The notes beneath the pieces are model-generated. The model worked only from the letters and a program-made list of their open reading frames with translations, did no database searches and was not told the DNA's origin. Positions 42,236 to 51,549 of a DNA stretch of 64,000 nucleotides are shown one piece after another. A program made the position numbers and the translations under genes. Source of the DNA: Bradyrhizobium sp. CB1650 (GTDB lineage: Bacteria; Pseudomonadota; Alphaproteobacteria; Rhizobiales; Xanthobacteraceae); NCBI RefSeq assembly GCF_029761915.1, contig NZ_CP121695.1, forward strand, positions 6,663,501 to 6,727,500, written 5' to 3'. Numbering within the stretch: the first letter of the stretch is position 1; each line of letters starts with the position of its first letter.

Positions 42236-45200
42236 GCCTGCGATTCCTCGAACACGCCATGCTGCGGCTTTCCGTCATTGCTCTTGCGCAGCATGGCAAA
42301 CAGATAGGGAACGATGAGTAGGGTCGTTGGTGTTGCAAACAGCAGTCCGCCAATCACGGCGCGCGCGAGTGCCGCATTCTGCTCCTCGCCGGCACCGCCG
42401 ATCGCCATCGGGATCATGCCGACGATCATCGCGGCGGCCGTCATCAGCACCGGCCGGATGCGGGTGCGACCGGCGCTCAACGCCGCCTCAAGCGCGGAAT
42501 GCCCCTTGAGCTGCTGCTCGCGCGCAAAGGTCACGAGCAGGATGGAGTTCGCCGATGCGACACCGACGGACATGATTGCGCCCATCAGCGATGGGACGTT
42601 GAGCGTGGTACCGGTGATGAACAGCATGGTCACGATGCCGCAGAGCGTCGCGGGCAACGCGAGGATGACCACGAAAGGCTCGCCAAAGCTCTGGTAGTTC
42701 ACGACCATCAGCAGATAGACGAAAACCGCCGCGAAAACGAGGCCAATACCGAGATCCCGGAAGGAGTCGTTCATGCTCTGGAGCTGGCCGAGGATCTGGA
42801 TGGAATTGCCGGGCTTTAATTCCTTCTGCAGCCCAGCGGTGATCCTGCCGATCTCCGCCGCGACGCTGCCGAGATCGCGGCCCTGCACGCTGGCATAGAC
42901 CTCGTAAACCGGCTGGACGTTGCTCTGGTTGGCGTTGGTCGGCACCGTATCGCGCTTGAGGGTCGCGATGTTGCTGAGCATACCCGGTACCGTCTGGCCA
43001 CTCGCCGCGAGCGACGTGGACACCGGCGTATTGGCCAGCGCATTGAGTGAATTGATCTTGTACTCCGGCGTCTGCACGGCGAGGTAGTACGGAATGCCGG
43101 AGCTGAGATCCGTCCAGAAGTTCGGCGAAACTTGCACCGACGAGCTGAGGCTGACATTGAGGTTGGTCGCGACCGTGCTGGCGTTCAGGCCAAGCTGGGC
43201 AGCCCGGGTCCGGTCGATATCCGTGTAGAACGCCGGACCGTCAATTTCCTGCTGGAGATGGGCATCGACGATCCCCGGAACGGCGGCCAGTCGCCTCTGG
43301 AGTTCCTTTGCGACCGTCAGATTGTTGGCTCCATAGCCGACGGTCCGAACGTCGATCTGCGCCGGCAGTCCGAAGTTCAGGATCTGCGTGACGATGTCGG
43401 CGGCCTGGAAGTAGAACGTGTCTTCGGGAAAAGCCGCTGGCAGGACCTGACGCAGCTTCCTGACGTAGTCCGCAGTCGGCTTATGGCCCTCCCTCAGCGA
43501 GACCAGAATGACACCGTCGTTGATGCCGATGGTCGAGCCATCCGCGAAGGCCAGGTTGTACGCCCGTGCGGGCAGTCCAATGTTGTCGACAATGAGCGAG
43601 CGATCCTTCTCGGGAATGACTTCGCGGATCTTGTCCTCAACCTTCTGGAATATGGCTTCGGTACTCTCAATCCGCGTTCCCGCCGGCGCGCGAACATGGA
43701 GCTGGATCTGGCCTCCGTCGATCAACGGAAAGAAGTCCCTGCCCACCAGGCTCAGCATCACCGCTCCTAACCCCAGCATCAGGATCGCAACGATGGGCAC
43801 GATGGCGCGGCGACGAAGCAGCAATCCTAGGAGCCGTGAATAGCCGTCACGCAGCCGTTCGAAGCTGCGCTCGAAGGCAGCAGACAGACGCGAGAACAGG
43901 CCGGTCGCGACTTCGCCGTGGACGTGCCGGCGCTCGCCCTTGAGCAGGAGTCCGATCGTGATCGGCGTCAGCGTCCGGGACAATGCGTAGGACGCGAGCA
44001 TCGCAAACACGACGGCAAGGCCCAGCGGGGTAAACAGGTATTTGGCTGGCCCCTCCAGAAACACCACCGACGTGAACACGCAGCTGATGGCAAGGGTGGA
44101 CACCAATGTGGGCACCGCGATCTCGGCCGCTCCATGCAAGGTGGCGTCCGCGAGCGACATGCCCTCCTCCGTCCACAGCCGATGAGTGTTCTCGATCGTG
44201 ACGGTCGAATCATCGACCAGAATGCCGACCGCAAGGGCGAGGCCGCCCAGCGTCATCGTGTTCAGCGTTTCTCCGAGGAAATAGAGCACGACAAGCGACG
44301 ATAGGATCGCCAGCGGAATCGAAATCATCACCACCAGGGTCGAGCGCCAGGAGCCCAGGAACAGGAGAATCATCATGGCGGTCAATCCCGCCGCGATGGC
44401 TCCTTCCCGGAGCACGCCGTTCACCGAGTTCGTCACGAAGACCGACTGGTCGAACAGCTCCGTGATCTTCAGTCCGGGAGGAGCGGCGGCGCGAACTGCG
44501 GTCAACGCCTTTTTTACGCCCTTGACGACCGCGAGCGTCGAGGCATTGCCATTCTTGATGATGCTGAGCAGGACCGAGCGGCGACCGTCCTCGCGGACGA
44601 TATTCTGCTGAACCATCGATCCATCGCGAACCTGGGCGACGTCTTTCAACAGGATGGTCGCGCCGTTTGAAAACTTGACCGGGATCTTGTTGAGATCGTC
44701 GATGGTCGACGGCGTCGCATTGGTGCGCACCGTGTATTGAATGTCCCCCATTTTAGCGGTGCCGGACGGCAGCGTGAGATTTTGCGTGTTGACTGCGTTG
44801 ACGATGTCGAGCGGGGTCAACCCTCGGGAGAGGAGCTTGTCAGGATCGATGTCCACCATGATCTGGCGGTACTTTCCGCCGGCGGGCGTTGGCAGGGTGA
44901 CGCCAGGAACCGGCGCAAGCTGCTGCCGGACGCGATAGATGCCGAAGTCATAGAGTTGCTGCTCGTTGAGATTGTCCGAATTCAAAGCGAGCTGCAGCAC
45001 GGGGACGCTCGACGCGTTGAACTGCACGACAATCGGCGGCTGGATGCCCGGCGGCATCAACGAACGAATCGAATTGGTAGCGGAGACGATCTGCGCGATA
45101 GCCAGGTCGAGATTGACATCAGGCTGGAAGTAGATCTTCTGCACCGACAGACCATTGAGGGTCTGGGATTCCATGTTCTTGATGCCATTGACGTTGGCAC

Positions 45201-45414
45201 TGATGGAATACTGGCTATAGGTGCTGACGCGCTGCTCCATCTCCGGTGTGGACAACCCGGTGTACTGCCAGATGACCGTCACGACAGGGATGCGTATCTC
45301 CGGGAAGATGTCCGTCGGCATCGACCACAGCGCCGCGCCGCCCAGGAACAGGATCAGCGCCGCCACCACGTAGAAGGTGTGCGGAAACCTCAGTGCAAAT
45401 CGAACAATTCCCAT
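42232..45414 (-). CDS. RND efflux transporter permease (HAE1-type)
   Basis: The 1060-residue pump has the two-fold RND layout: span 1 near residue 10, a large periplasmic loop, spans 2-7 (including GGLALAVGILVDDSTVTIENTH with the proton-relay Asp pair), a second periplasmic loop, and spans 8-12 ending near TTLLIVPYLFAML. The DD pair points to proton-driven drug, metabolite or possibly divalent cation export; heavy-metal pumps carry a DFG/E pattern that I do not see, so hydrophobic or amphiphilic compounds are likelier. The gene lies upstream of its adaptor. Confidence 0.93.
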   Translation of the reverse strand: MGIVRFALRFPHTFYVVAALILFLGGAALWSMPTDIFPEIRIPVVTVIWQYTGLSTPEMEQRVSTYSQYSISANVNGIKNMESQTLNGLSVQKIYFQPDVNLDLAIAQIVSATNSIRSLMPPGIQPPIVVQFNASSVPVLQLALNSDNLNEQQLYDFGIYRVRQQLAPVPGVTLPTPAGGKYRQIMVDIDPDKLLSRGLTPLDIVNAVNTQNLTLPSGTAKMGDIQYTVRTNATPSTIDDLNKIPVKFSNGATILLKDVAQVRDGSMVQQNIVREDGRRSVLLSIIKNGNASTLAVVKGVKKALTAVRAAAPPGLKITELFDQSVFVTNSVNGVLREGAIAAGLTAMMILLFLGSWRSTLVVMISIPLAILSSLVVLYFLGETLNTMTLGGLALAVGILVDDSTVTIENTHRLWTEEGMSLADATLHGAAEIAVPTLVSTLAISCVFTSVVFLEGPAKYLFTPLGLAVVFAMLASYALSRTLTPITIGLLLKGERRHVHGEVATGLFSRLSAAFERSFERLRDGYSRLLGLLLRRRAIVPIVAILMLGLGAVMLSLVGRDFFPLIDGGQIQLHVRAPAGTRIESTEAIFQKVEDKIREVIPEKDRSLIVDNIGLPARAYNLAFADGSTIGINDGVILVSLREGHKPTADYVRKLRQVLPAAFPEDTFYFQAADIVTQILNFGLPAQIDVRTVGYGANNLTVAKELQRRLAAVPGIVDAHLQQEIDGPAFYTDIDRTRAAQLGLNASTVATNLNVSLSSSVQVSPNFWTDLSSGIPYYLAVQTPEYKINSLNALANTPVSTSLAASGQTVPGMLSNIATLKRDTVPTNANQSNVQPVYEVYASVQGRDLGSVAAEIGRITAGLQKELKPGNSIQILGQLQSMNDSFRDLGIGLVFAAVFVYLLMVVNYQSFGEPFVVILALPATLCGIVTMLFITGTTLNVPSLMGAIMSVGVASANSILLVTFAREQQLKGHSALEAALSAGRTRIRPVLMTAAAMIVGMIPMAIGGAGEEQNAALARAVIGGLLFATPTTLLIVPYLFAMLRKSNDGKPQHGVFEESQA

Positions 45415-45638
45415 TCTGGATCCCTGCGCCGCGACCGTTCAGGAAGCTCGGCGAGACATGACGTCGCCGGGCCCTCCGCTCAACCAAGTGGGATTCAGGC
45501 GCCCCAACATGAAATGACGAAGCCGTCGCGCAACTTCACCTTTTGGTCAGGCTTCGAGCAGCCGTGATCGGCTGCGCTCCCTGTTCACCTCGCGATGAGC
45601 TGCGCCCATCAGAGCGCGGCATGCGATGTTCGCGCGCC

Positions 45639-46535
45639 TCAGGCAGTGATCGCTTCGCTGCCTGCCCTGGCGGCCACCAGCGTCGCGCGCTTGACCTTTG
45701 CGAACGCGCTGGTCTCGATCTGCCGCACTCGTTCGCTCGAGATCGACAATTCGCAACCAAGCTGCTCCAGCGTCACCGGGGGCTCTGCAAGCCGCCTCGC
45801 CTCGAACACGCGCCTCTCGCGCTCCGTCAAGACCTCCAGCGCGGCGCGGAGTGCGGTTGACCTGCGTGTTGTTTCGTCGTGCTCCACGACGATCTCCTCT
45901 GCGTCCGGAGACTCATCGACGAGCGTCGCTTCCCATTCCGCCGATCGGTCGCCGTCGCCGACCCGGGTATTCAGGGAAAGATCACCACAGAGCCGACCAT
46001 CCATTTCAATCACGTCGCGGGCGGTTACTTCGAGCTTGTCCGCAATGACCTGAGCAGTTTCAGGCGTCAGGACCGCCGTCTCGCCCACGACCTTCCTCAT
46101 TTCGCCGCGCAGCCGGAAGAAGAGCTTCTTCTGCGCCGCCGTCGTTCCGATCTTGACCAGAGACCATGAGCGCAAGATGTATTCATGGACGGTCGCCTTG
46201 ATCCACCACAGGGCGTAGCTCGAAAAGCGCGCACCGTGTCCCGGTTCAAAACGTGAGGCGGCAATCACGAGCCCAAGATTGGCTTCCGCGATCAGGTCGG
46301 CGATCGGAAGGCCGTACCCCTTGTAGCCTCGTGCCACCTTCGCGGCCAGGCGGAGATGGCTGGTGACCAGCTCGTCGGTCGCGCTCTTGTCGCGACGCTC
46401 CTGCCAACGCCGTGCGAGCTGTTGCTCCCGACCACGCTCGAGCAAATCGAAGCGCTTGATGGCTGCGGAATAGGCGAGAATACCAACCGAGTGCGGGACT
46501 GGCACTGCGGTGGCGACGGCATTCTGAGCTCGCAT
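45639..46535 (-). CDS. RpoH-like sigma-32 family sigma factor
   Basis: The 298-residue sigma-70 family group 3 protein has region 2 (LVTSHLRLAAKVARGYKGYG, PIADLIAEANLGLVIAASRF, YALWWIKATVHEYILRSWSL) and region 4 (LTERERRVFEARRLAEPP, then LSISSERVRQIETSAFAKVK). Region 2.1-2.4 and the RpoH-box-like segment KKLFFRLRGEMRKV identify the heat-shock type. Rhizobia carry several rpoH copies. It lies alone between the RND operon and a DUF305 gene. Confidence 0.92.
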   Translation of the reverse strand: MRAQNAVATAVPVPHSVGILAYSAAIKRFDLLERGREQQLARRWQERRDKSATDELVTSHLRLAAKVARGYKGYGLPIADLIAEANLGLVIAASRFEPGHGARFSSYALWWIKATVHEYILRSWSLVKIGTTAAQKKLFFRLRGEMRKVVGETAVLTPETAQVIADKLEVTARDVIEMDGRLCGDLSLNTRVGDGDRSAEWEATLVDESPDAEEIVVEHDETTRRSTALRAALEVLTERERRVFEARRLAEPPVTLEQLGCELSISSERVRQIETSAFAKVKRATLVAARAGSEAITA

Positions 46536-46662
46536 TTGCTGTTCCTACGTTTGGGTCCGGCAAACCTAACTGTAGGAAGACCGCAGCGGGAGCGGCCACT
46601 AAATTGGGTTTAAGAAATCTGAATTCGGCTTTAACCGGCGTTCGCGCGCCTCACCCGGAACC

Positions 46663-46678
46663 TTAAATCCGTATTTAA
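46663..46678. promoter_or_regulatory. TTAAAT-CCGT-ATTTAA inverted repeat
   Basis: A perfect 6-bp inverted repeat with 4-bp spacer lies in the 237-bp divergent gap between the sigma factor gene (start 46535) and the DUF305 gene (start 46773). It has the 6-4-6 layout also seen at 26655 but an AT-rich core, so it could be an operator or merely part of a promoter. Confidence 0.35.
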
Positions 46679-46772
46679 TTGAGCTCATCGAGCACCATCG
46701 ACATCTTCGAGATGGGGGTCGCGCGCTGGTCTGCGCGATGCCAATCACACGAGCCTGCCCTGGAGTCTTGAC

Positions 46773-47213
46773 GTGCCCCTGTTTTCTCGCGGATTCGTAC
46801 GCAGACGCGCTATCTCGCTGGCAACCAGCCTGTCTGTCATGGCGACTTCGTTCGCCCTCGCCCAGGATTCGAAGCATGACCCTGAAGTCCGTACCGCGAG
46901 GGATACGGACGAGCAGCAATTTCTCTTCGACAGCGATCTTGCGATGAGCAACATGAACCGCAGCATGCTCATGACCCCAACCGGCGACATCGATCGCGAT
47001 TTCGTCAATGTGATGGTGCCTCACCATCAGGGCGCGATCGACATGGCGCGCGCAGAAATCAGATACGGCCACAATGACGAGCTTCGACAGCTCGCTCAAA
47101 GGATAGTCGGCCAGCAGGAGCGGGAGATATCCGTCTTGCAGCATGCCCTGTCGACCATCGCCAGGGCGATGCCATCGGGCAGCGGCCATGCCGCGCAGCA
47201 TACCACCAATTGA
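46773..47213 (+). CDS. exported DUF305 protein
   Basis: The 146-residue protein starts with GTG at 46773 (GGAG 8 bases upstream) and has a signal peptide (RRRAISLATSLSVMATSFALA). The DUF305 core (MTPTGDIDRDFVNVMVPHHQ, then GAIDMARAEIRYGHNDEL) is closely parallel to the protein at 31705, but the His/Met-rich tail is missing apart from a few His. It may bind copper or another soft metal in the periplasm. An AraC gene follows. Confidence 0.87.
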   Translation: MPLFSRGFVRRRAISLATSLSVMATSFALAQDSKHDPEVRTARDTDEQQFLFDSDLAMSNMNRSMLMTPTGDIDRDFVNVMVPHHQGAIDMARAEIRYGHNDELRQLAQRIVGQQEREISVLQHALSTIARAMPSGSGHAAQHTTN

Positions 47214-47276
47214 CGACGGCGCTCTCGCCGCCTTGTGAGCACCTGATCAACATTTTTGCTCCTGGAGCGCCTCGAC

Positions 47277-47951
47277 ATGTCAGTCCAAACCTGCGATCTG
47301 CAGCCGCGGCTTGCGCACGCCATCCCCAGCCAGGCCGAAGCGGACTCGGGTCTCCCTGAACATGCCGGCCCGGATTCGATGTTCTGCACCATTGGCGAGA
47401 TCGACGCGCAGGATAGCCTCATTCAGACGCTGGTTGAGGCCCTGACCGTCGCCATACGCAACAACGAGACTCGATGCGTGGAAGCGCTGCGGCTTGCGAT
47501 TGCGGTGGGGCAGTTTGGGCAGGCCGCCGGCCGCCCCGCGGCGGCCAACCAGGTCACCGCTCACGGCCGCCAGGTCCAGGCGCTCCAGAAGTGGCGGCTC
47601 AAGCGGGTCGTCGACTACATCGATGCCAGCTTGTCGTCGAAGATTACCTTGGGTGATCTGGCTGCGATTGCGGGACTGAGCCGCATGCACTTCGCGTCTC
47701 AATTCCGCGTGGCAACGGGCGTGCGGCCGCATGAATTCCTGCTGCAGCGGCGTATTCGACGAGCCGAGCAGTTGATGAGCGATACGACGATGACGATCAT
47801 GGAAGTAGCGCTCACGGTCGGCTTCCAAACCCAGGCGCACTTCACGACCGTCTTCAAGCGGTTCTCCGGCTGTACGCCCCGGCGCTGGCGCGTCAGCAAT
47901 CACATGCGGCCGCGGACCAAATTCGATCCGCCTGCCGCAGAGCTCCTGTGA
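47277..47951 (+). CDS. AraC family transcriptional regulator
   Basis: The 224-residue protein has a C-terminal double helix-turn-helix (LKRVVDYIDASLSSKITLGD, AAIAGLSRMHFASQFRVATG, VALTVGFQTQAHFTTVFKRF). The N-terminal 110 residues match no sensor fold I can name and include a Gln/His-rich opening. GGAG lies about 9 bases before the ATG at 47277. It follows the DUF305 gene by 63 bp and might regulate it. Confidence 0.9.
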   Translation: MSVQTCDLQPRLAHAIPSQAEADSGLPEHAGPDSMFCTIGEIDAQDSLIQTLVEALTVAIRNNETRCVEALRLAIAVGQFGQAAGRPAAANQVTAHGRQVQALQKWRLKRVVDYIDASLSSKITLGDLAAIAGLSRMHFASQFRVATGVRPHEFLLQRRIRRAEQLMSDTTMTIMEVALTVGFQTQAHFTTVFKRFSGCTPRRWRVSNHMRPRTKFDPPAAELL

Positions 47952-48039
47952 GACTCCTGCCTGATCTGCCGATATGGACCGGGTGACGGTGCATGCGATA
48001 CCGTCGATCTCGACGCTGGCCTGGCCAGAGGGCGAAGCG

Positions 48040-48452
48040 TCAGGCCAAGACCTGGTGGACGCCGAACCGCCTCTCGAATTCGGGGACATTCACGATTCCC
48101 CGGCGATGCGTTCCGGCGCCGATCTTTCCAAGATCATTCCACGCCTCGATCTCGAACATCACGCTTTTGGCTTCGACCCGTGTGACACGCGCCAGCGCAC
48201 GCACCCTGCCGCCGATCGGCGTAGCCGCAATATGCCGGATATCGACGGACATGCCGACACTGACGTGGCCCGGCGGCAGCGCCGCCGCGACCGCAAGGCC
48301 GGCCGCCATCTCCATGTGCAGGATCATCATCGGGGTCGCATAGACCTGGGGCATACCCGGAACGAAGTGCCCAACCGTCATATCGGGAGTGACGACAATC
48401 GAGAAACTACGGCAGCCGTCATCCCGACGTTGACATTCGTGCTCGGCTTCAT
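48040..48452 (-). pseudogene. FlK-like hotdog thioesterase with N-terminal frameshift
   Basis: From 48381 the frame reads MTVGHFVPGMPQVYATPMMI, then VSVGMSVDIRHIAATPIGGR and IGAGTHRRGIVN, a hotdog-fold thioesterase of the FlK-like group. The normal N-terminus is in another frame: ATG at 48452 with GAGGAG upstream reads MKPSTNVNVGMTAAVV, and after one base the correct frame continues FSIVVTPDMTVGHF. One base appears lost in GTAGTTTCTC near 48401-48410. A shorter protein starting at 48381 is possible but lacks the first strand. Confidence 0.75.
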
Positions 48453-48483
48453 CTGGCTCGACTCCTCTGTTGCATTTCGCCGA

Positions 48484-48990
48484 CTAGGCGCTTCCGGCAG
48501 TGGTCGGAGCCGCAACCGCGAGCGCCGCATCATCGCGCTGGAATGGATGATCGAACAGCGGATGCGGCGCGAAGAGCAACGCGATCAGCAAGCTCGAAAT
48601 GCCGTCCTCAGTGTCGGCGGCCGGCAGCGCCAGCATCAGGCATTCCCAGATGCCGCCGCGAACGGCCCAGACCGCGCTTTCCGCGGCCAACGTTCGCGAT
48701 GTCATCGCCCTCACGCAGATCCGCCGCAATTGACCACGGCTGGGCTGCGGCAGCGTCGACAGACGCCGGTTTCGCTGATTTCCGCCGCAAAGCATGCCTA
48801 TCTCGGCGCCCCATCTGGAAACGAGGAAATCGGCACCACGGTCGAGCGCGATGACTTCAGCGAGATTGGCCTGGAACGCGCCAAACTCCGCGAGGTCGGT
48901 TTCCGCATCCGCCCCATGGGCGTTGCGCATGATCCCCTCGAGCCATTTCGCCGTGATCCATGCCGATGCCTTGATTAGATTGCTTTGCAT
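48484..48990 (-). CDS. hypothetical protein, possibly PAS-like
   Basis: The 168-residue soluble protein begins MQSNLIKASAWITAKWLEGI and overlaps the end of the molybdoenzyme gene by 16 bp, with AGGA upstream, so translation is probably coupled. The segment ADFLVSRWGAEIGMLCGGNQ ... GIWECLMLALPAADTEDGIS resembles the layout of PAS_5-type proteins (sensor fold, ending in a hydrophobic strand before PHPLFDHPF). This is a weak match and I assign no function. Confidence 0.55.
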   Translation of the reverse strand: MQSNLIKASAWITAKWLEGIMRNAHGADAETDLAEFGAFQANLAEVIALDRGADFLVSRWGAEIGMLCGGNQRNRRLSTLPQPSRGQLRRICVRAMTSRTLAAESAVWAVRGGIWECLMLALPAADTEDGISSLLIALLFAPHPLFDHPFQRDDAALAVAAPTTAGSA

Positions 48991-51311
48991 TGTGCTCTAG
49001 TCCTATGGGAGGAATCGTTCGTGACTTCAGCCCCGGTGCGCTCGATCCGGACCGGGATGCCCTTGGACGACGGCGTGAAGCTCAGGGGATCGTGCGCATA
49101 GAGCGGCACGAGAGGATTGGTCTCCGGGTAGTAGGCCGCGCAGCAGCCGTTCGGGAACGAGTATCCGACCACCCGGAAGTTGCGCACCCGCCGCTCGATG
49201 CCGTCGGTCGACACAGTCACCAGGTCGACACGATCACCCTCCGCAAGCCCGCGCTGGTCCATCTCGAACTGGTTGAGAAACACGATGTCGCGCTGGCCAT
49301 AGACGCCCCGGTAGCGATCGGACATCGAATAGAGCGTCGTATTGTACTGATCGTGGCTGCGAATTGTGGTCAGCCAGAGCGTCTCTGGATGGTCATCGTT
49401 CGGAACTTCGCCAAGGCCCTCGAAGACCAGAAAATTGGCCTTGCCATTCGGCGTCGCCCAGATGCGCTCGCGCGCGGTCGAGACGAGGTGGAAGCCACCT
49501 GGCACGCGAATTCGTGCGTTGTAGGCCTGGAATATTGGAAAAACGGCCTCGATCGCCTCGCGAATGCGATCATAGTCGGCGACGAAGCCGGCCCAATCGA
49601 CGACGGAGCGCTGCCCCAAGGTCGCCCGCGCCATGCCGGCGACGATCGCGGGCTCACTCAGCAACTGCTCCGACGCGGGCTGATTGCGACCGGCCGACGC
49701 ATGGACCATCGACATGGAGTCCTCCACGGTGATGGACTGCGGCCCGGTTGCCTGGATGTCTATCTCCGTGCGACCAAGGCAGGGCAGGATCAGAGCATCG
49801 CGTCCGTGGATCAGGTGACTGCGGTTGAGCTTGGTCGAGATGTGGACCGTAAGATCCAGCTTCCTGAGGGCATCTTGCGTGAGCTGCCAATCCGGAATTG
49901 CGGCGGCAAAGTTGCCGCCCATTGCAACGAACACCTTGGCGTCGCCGCGAATCATCGCCTCGAGCGCCCTGACGACATTGTGACCGTGCGCGCGCGGCGG
50001 CTTGAAACCGAAGCGAAATTCCAGTCGGCCGAGAAAGTCTTCGGACGGCGTCTCGGTGATGCCAACCGTGCGATCTCCCTGCACGTTCGAATGGCCGCGG
50101 ACCGGGCAGATGCCTGCGCCCTCACGGCCGATATGGCCGCGTAGCAGGGCGAGATTGGCCAGTTGCTGAACGTTCTGCGCGCCACGCCGGTGCTGGGTGA
50201 TGCCCATGCCGTAGACGAAGATCGCGCGCTCGGCTTTCATGTAGATGCGCGCTGCGTATTCGATGTCTTCGCGGCCGAGCCCCGAGTAACGCTCGATATC
50301 AGCCCATTGCGTGGCCCTCAAGTCACCTACCAGCACGTCAAGTCCGTCGGTGTGGCCACGAATGAAGTCCCAGTCCAGGACGGCCTGCTCACCCCTCGCC
50401 CGCGCTGCCGCGTCTTCCTCGACCAGGACCTTCATGAGGCCCTTGATCACGGCGACGTCACCACCGACCCGCACCTGGTAGAGCCGTGAGCTGATCTGCG
50501 TCGAACTCAGCGTCGCCATCTCGATCGGGCTCTGGGGGGCCTGGAACCGTTCCAGGGCACGCTCACGGAACGGATTGAATGAGATGATCGAAGCACCGCG
50601 GCGGGCAGCGTCGCGCAGGTTAGTCATCATGCGCGGGCTATTGGTGCCCGGATTCTGGCCGAAGATGAAGATACAGTCGGCCTTGTCGAAATCCTCCAGC
50701 AAGACCGTGCCCTTGCCCACGCCTATGGACTGCGGCAAGCCCACGCTCGTTGCCTCGTGACACATGTTGGAGCAATCGGGGAAATTGTTGGTGCCATACT
50801 CGCGCACGAAGAGCTGATAGAGAAAGGCGGCTTCGTTCGAGGTGCGGCCGGAGGTGTAGAACTCCGCCATGTTCGGGTCGGATAGCGCCTTCAAATGGCG
50901 TCCGACGATCGAGAACGCCTCGCTCCAGCTTACGGGAAAGTAGCGGTCCGTTGCTCCATCATAGGCCATCGGATGCGTGAGGCGGCCGACCATTTCGAGA
51001 TCGTAGTCACTCCAGGTGGAAAGTTCGGCCACCGTGTGACCGGCGAAGAACTCCGGCGTGCAACGCTTGGCGGTCGCTTCCCAGGCAACGGCCTTCGCAC
51101 CATTCTCGCAGAACTCGAATGACGAGGTGTGTTTCGGATCAGGCCAGGCGCATCCGGGACAGTCGAACCCTTCGGGCTGATTCATACATCGGAGCGTCGC
51201 CGCCCCCTTGATCGGAATGCGCTGCTCGACCAAGTGCTCGCTGAGGGCCTTGAGCGCACCCCACCCGCCCGCGGGATGATGATAGGGGTGAATTGCCTTG
51301 CGTTCCGACAT
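48975..51311 (-). CDS. FdhF/YdeP family molybdopterin oxidoreductase
   Basis: The 778-residue protein belongs to the DMSO reductase superfamily YdeP branch: early Cys motif FDCPGCAWPD, the substrate-channel segment NNFPDCSNMCHEATSVGLPQ, IFGQNPGTNSPRMMTNLRDA for MGD binding, and a C-terminal beta-barrel (VSTDGIERRVRNFRVVGYSF). It lacks the classical CxxCxxxC(n)C [4Fe-4S] pattern of formate dehydrogenase H. YdeP relatives are formate-dehydrogenase-like; E. coli YdeP aids acid resistance, with no settled substrate. No signal peptide is present. Confidence 0.9.
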   Translation of the reverse strand: MSERKAIHPYHHPAGGWGALKALSEHLVEQRIPIKGAATLRCMNQPEGFDCPGCAWPDPKHTSSFEFCENGAKAVAWEATAKRCTPEFFAGHTVAELSTWSDYDLEMVGRLTHPMAYDGATDRYFPVSWSEAFSIVGRHLKALSDPNMAEFYTSGRTSNEAAFLYQLFVREYGTNNFPDCSNMCHEATSVGLPQSIGVGKGTVLLEDFDKADCIFIFGQNPGTNSPRMMTNLRDAARRGASIISFNPFRERALERFQAPQSPIEMATLSSTQISSRLYQVRVGGDVAVIKGLMKVLVEEDAAARARGEQAVLDWDFIRGHTDGLDVLVGDLRATQWADIERYSGLGREDIEYAARIYMKAERAIFVYGMGITQHRRGAQNVQQLANLALLRGHIGREGAGICPVRGHSNVQGDRTVGITETPSEDFLGRLEFRFGFKPPRAHGHNVVRALEAMIRGDAKVFVAMGGNFAAAIPDWQLTQDALRKLDLTVHISTKLNRSHLIHGRDALILPCLGRTEIDIQATGPQSITVEDSMSMVHASAGRNQPASEQLLSEPAIVAGMARATLGQRSVVDWAGFVADYDRIREAIEAVFPIFQAYNARIRVPGGFHLVSTARERIWATPNGKANFLVFEGLGEVPNDDHPETLWLTTIRSHDQYNTTLYSMSDRYRGVYGQRDIVFLNQFEMDQRGLAEGDRVDLVTVSTDGIERRVRNFRVVGYSFPNGCCAAYYPETNPLVPLYAHDPLSFTPSSKGIPVRIERTGAEVTNDSSHRTRAQCKAI

Positions 51312-51549
51312 TGCGAGAACCTCTGCGGGTACCGATACAGATCAGTTGCGACTTCGATCGCGGGTTTTCTTTCGAGAATGCCGGATCGTGCCAGCGGGAC
51401 AGATCGAGGAGTTCGATCAGGCAGATGCCGTAGTGCATTCCGGAAAAAGGGAGGTCCTTTCTGGATTGGCCAATGTGGGCGCTTTCCTAACTTCCTGGGG
51501 GAGACCGCTGTTGACGGCTCCGCAGAGCAATCCTTTTGGAGGTACGATC

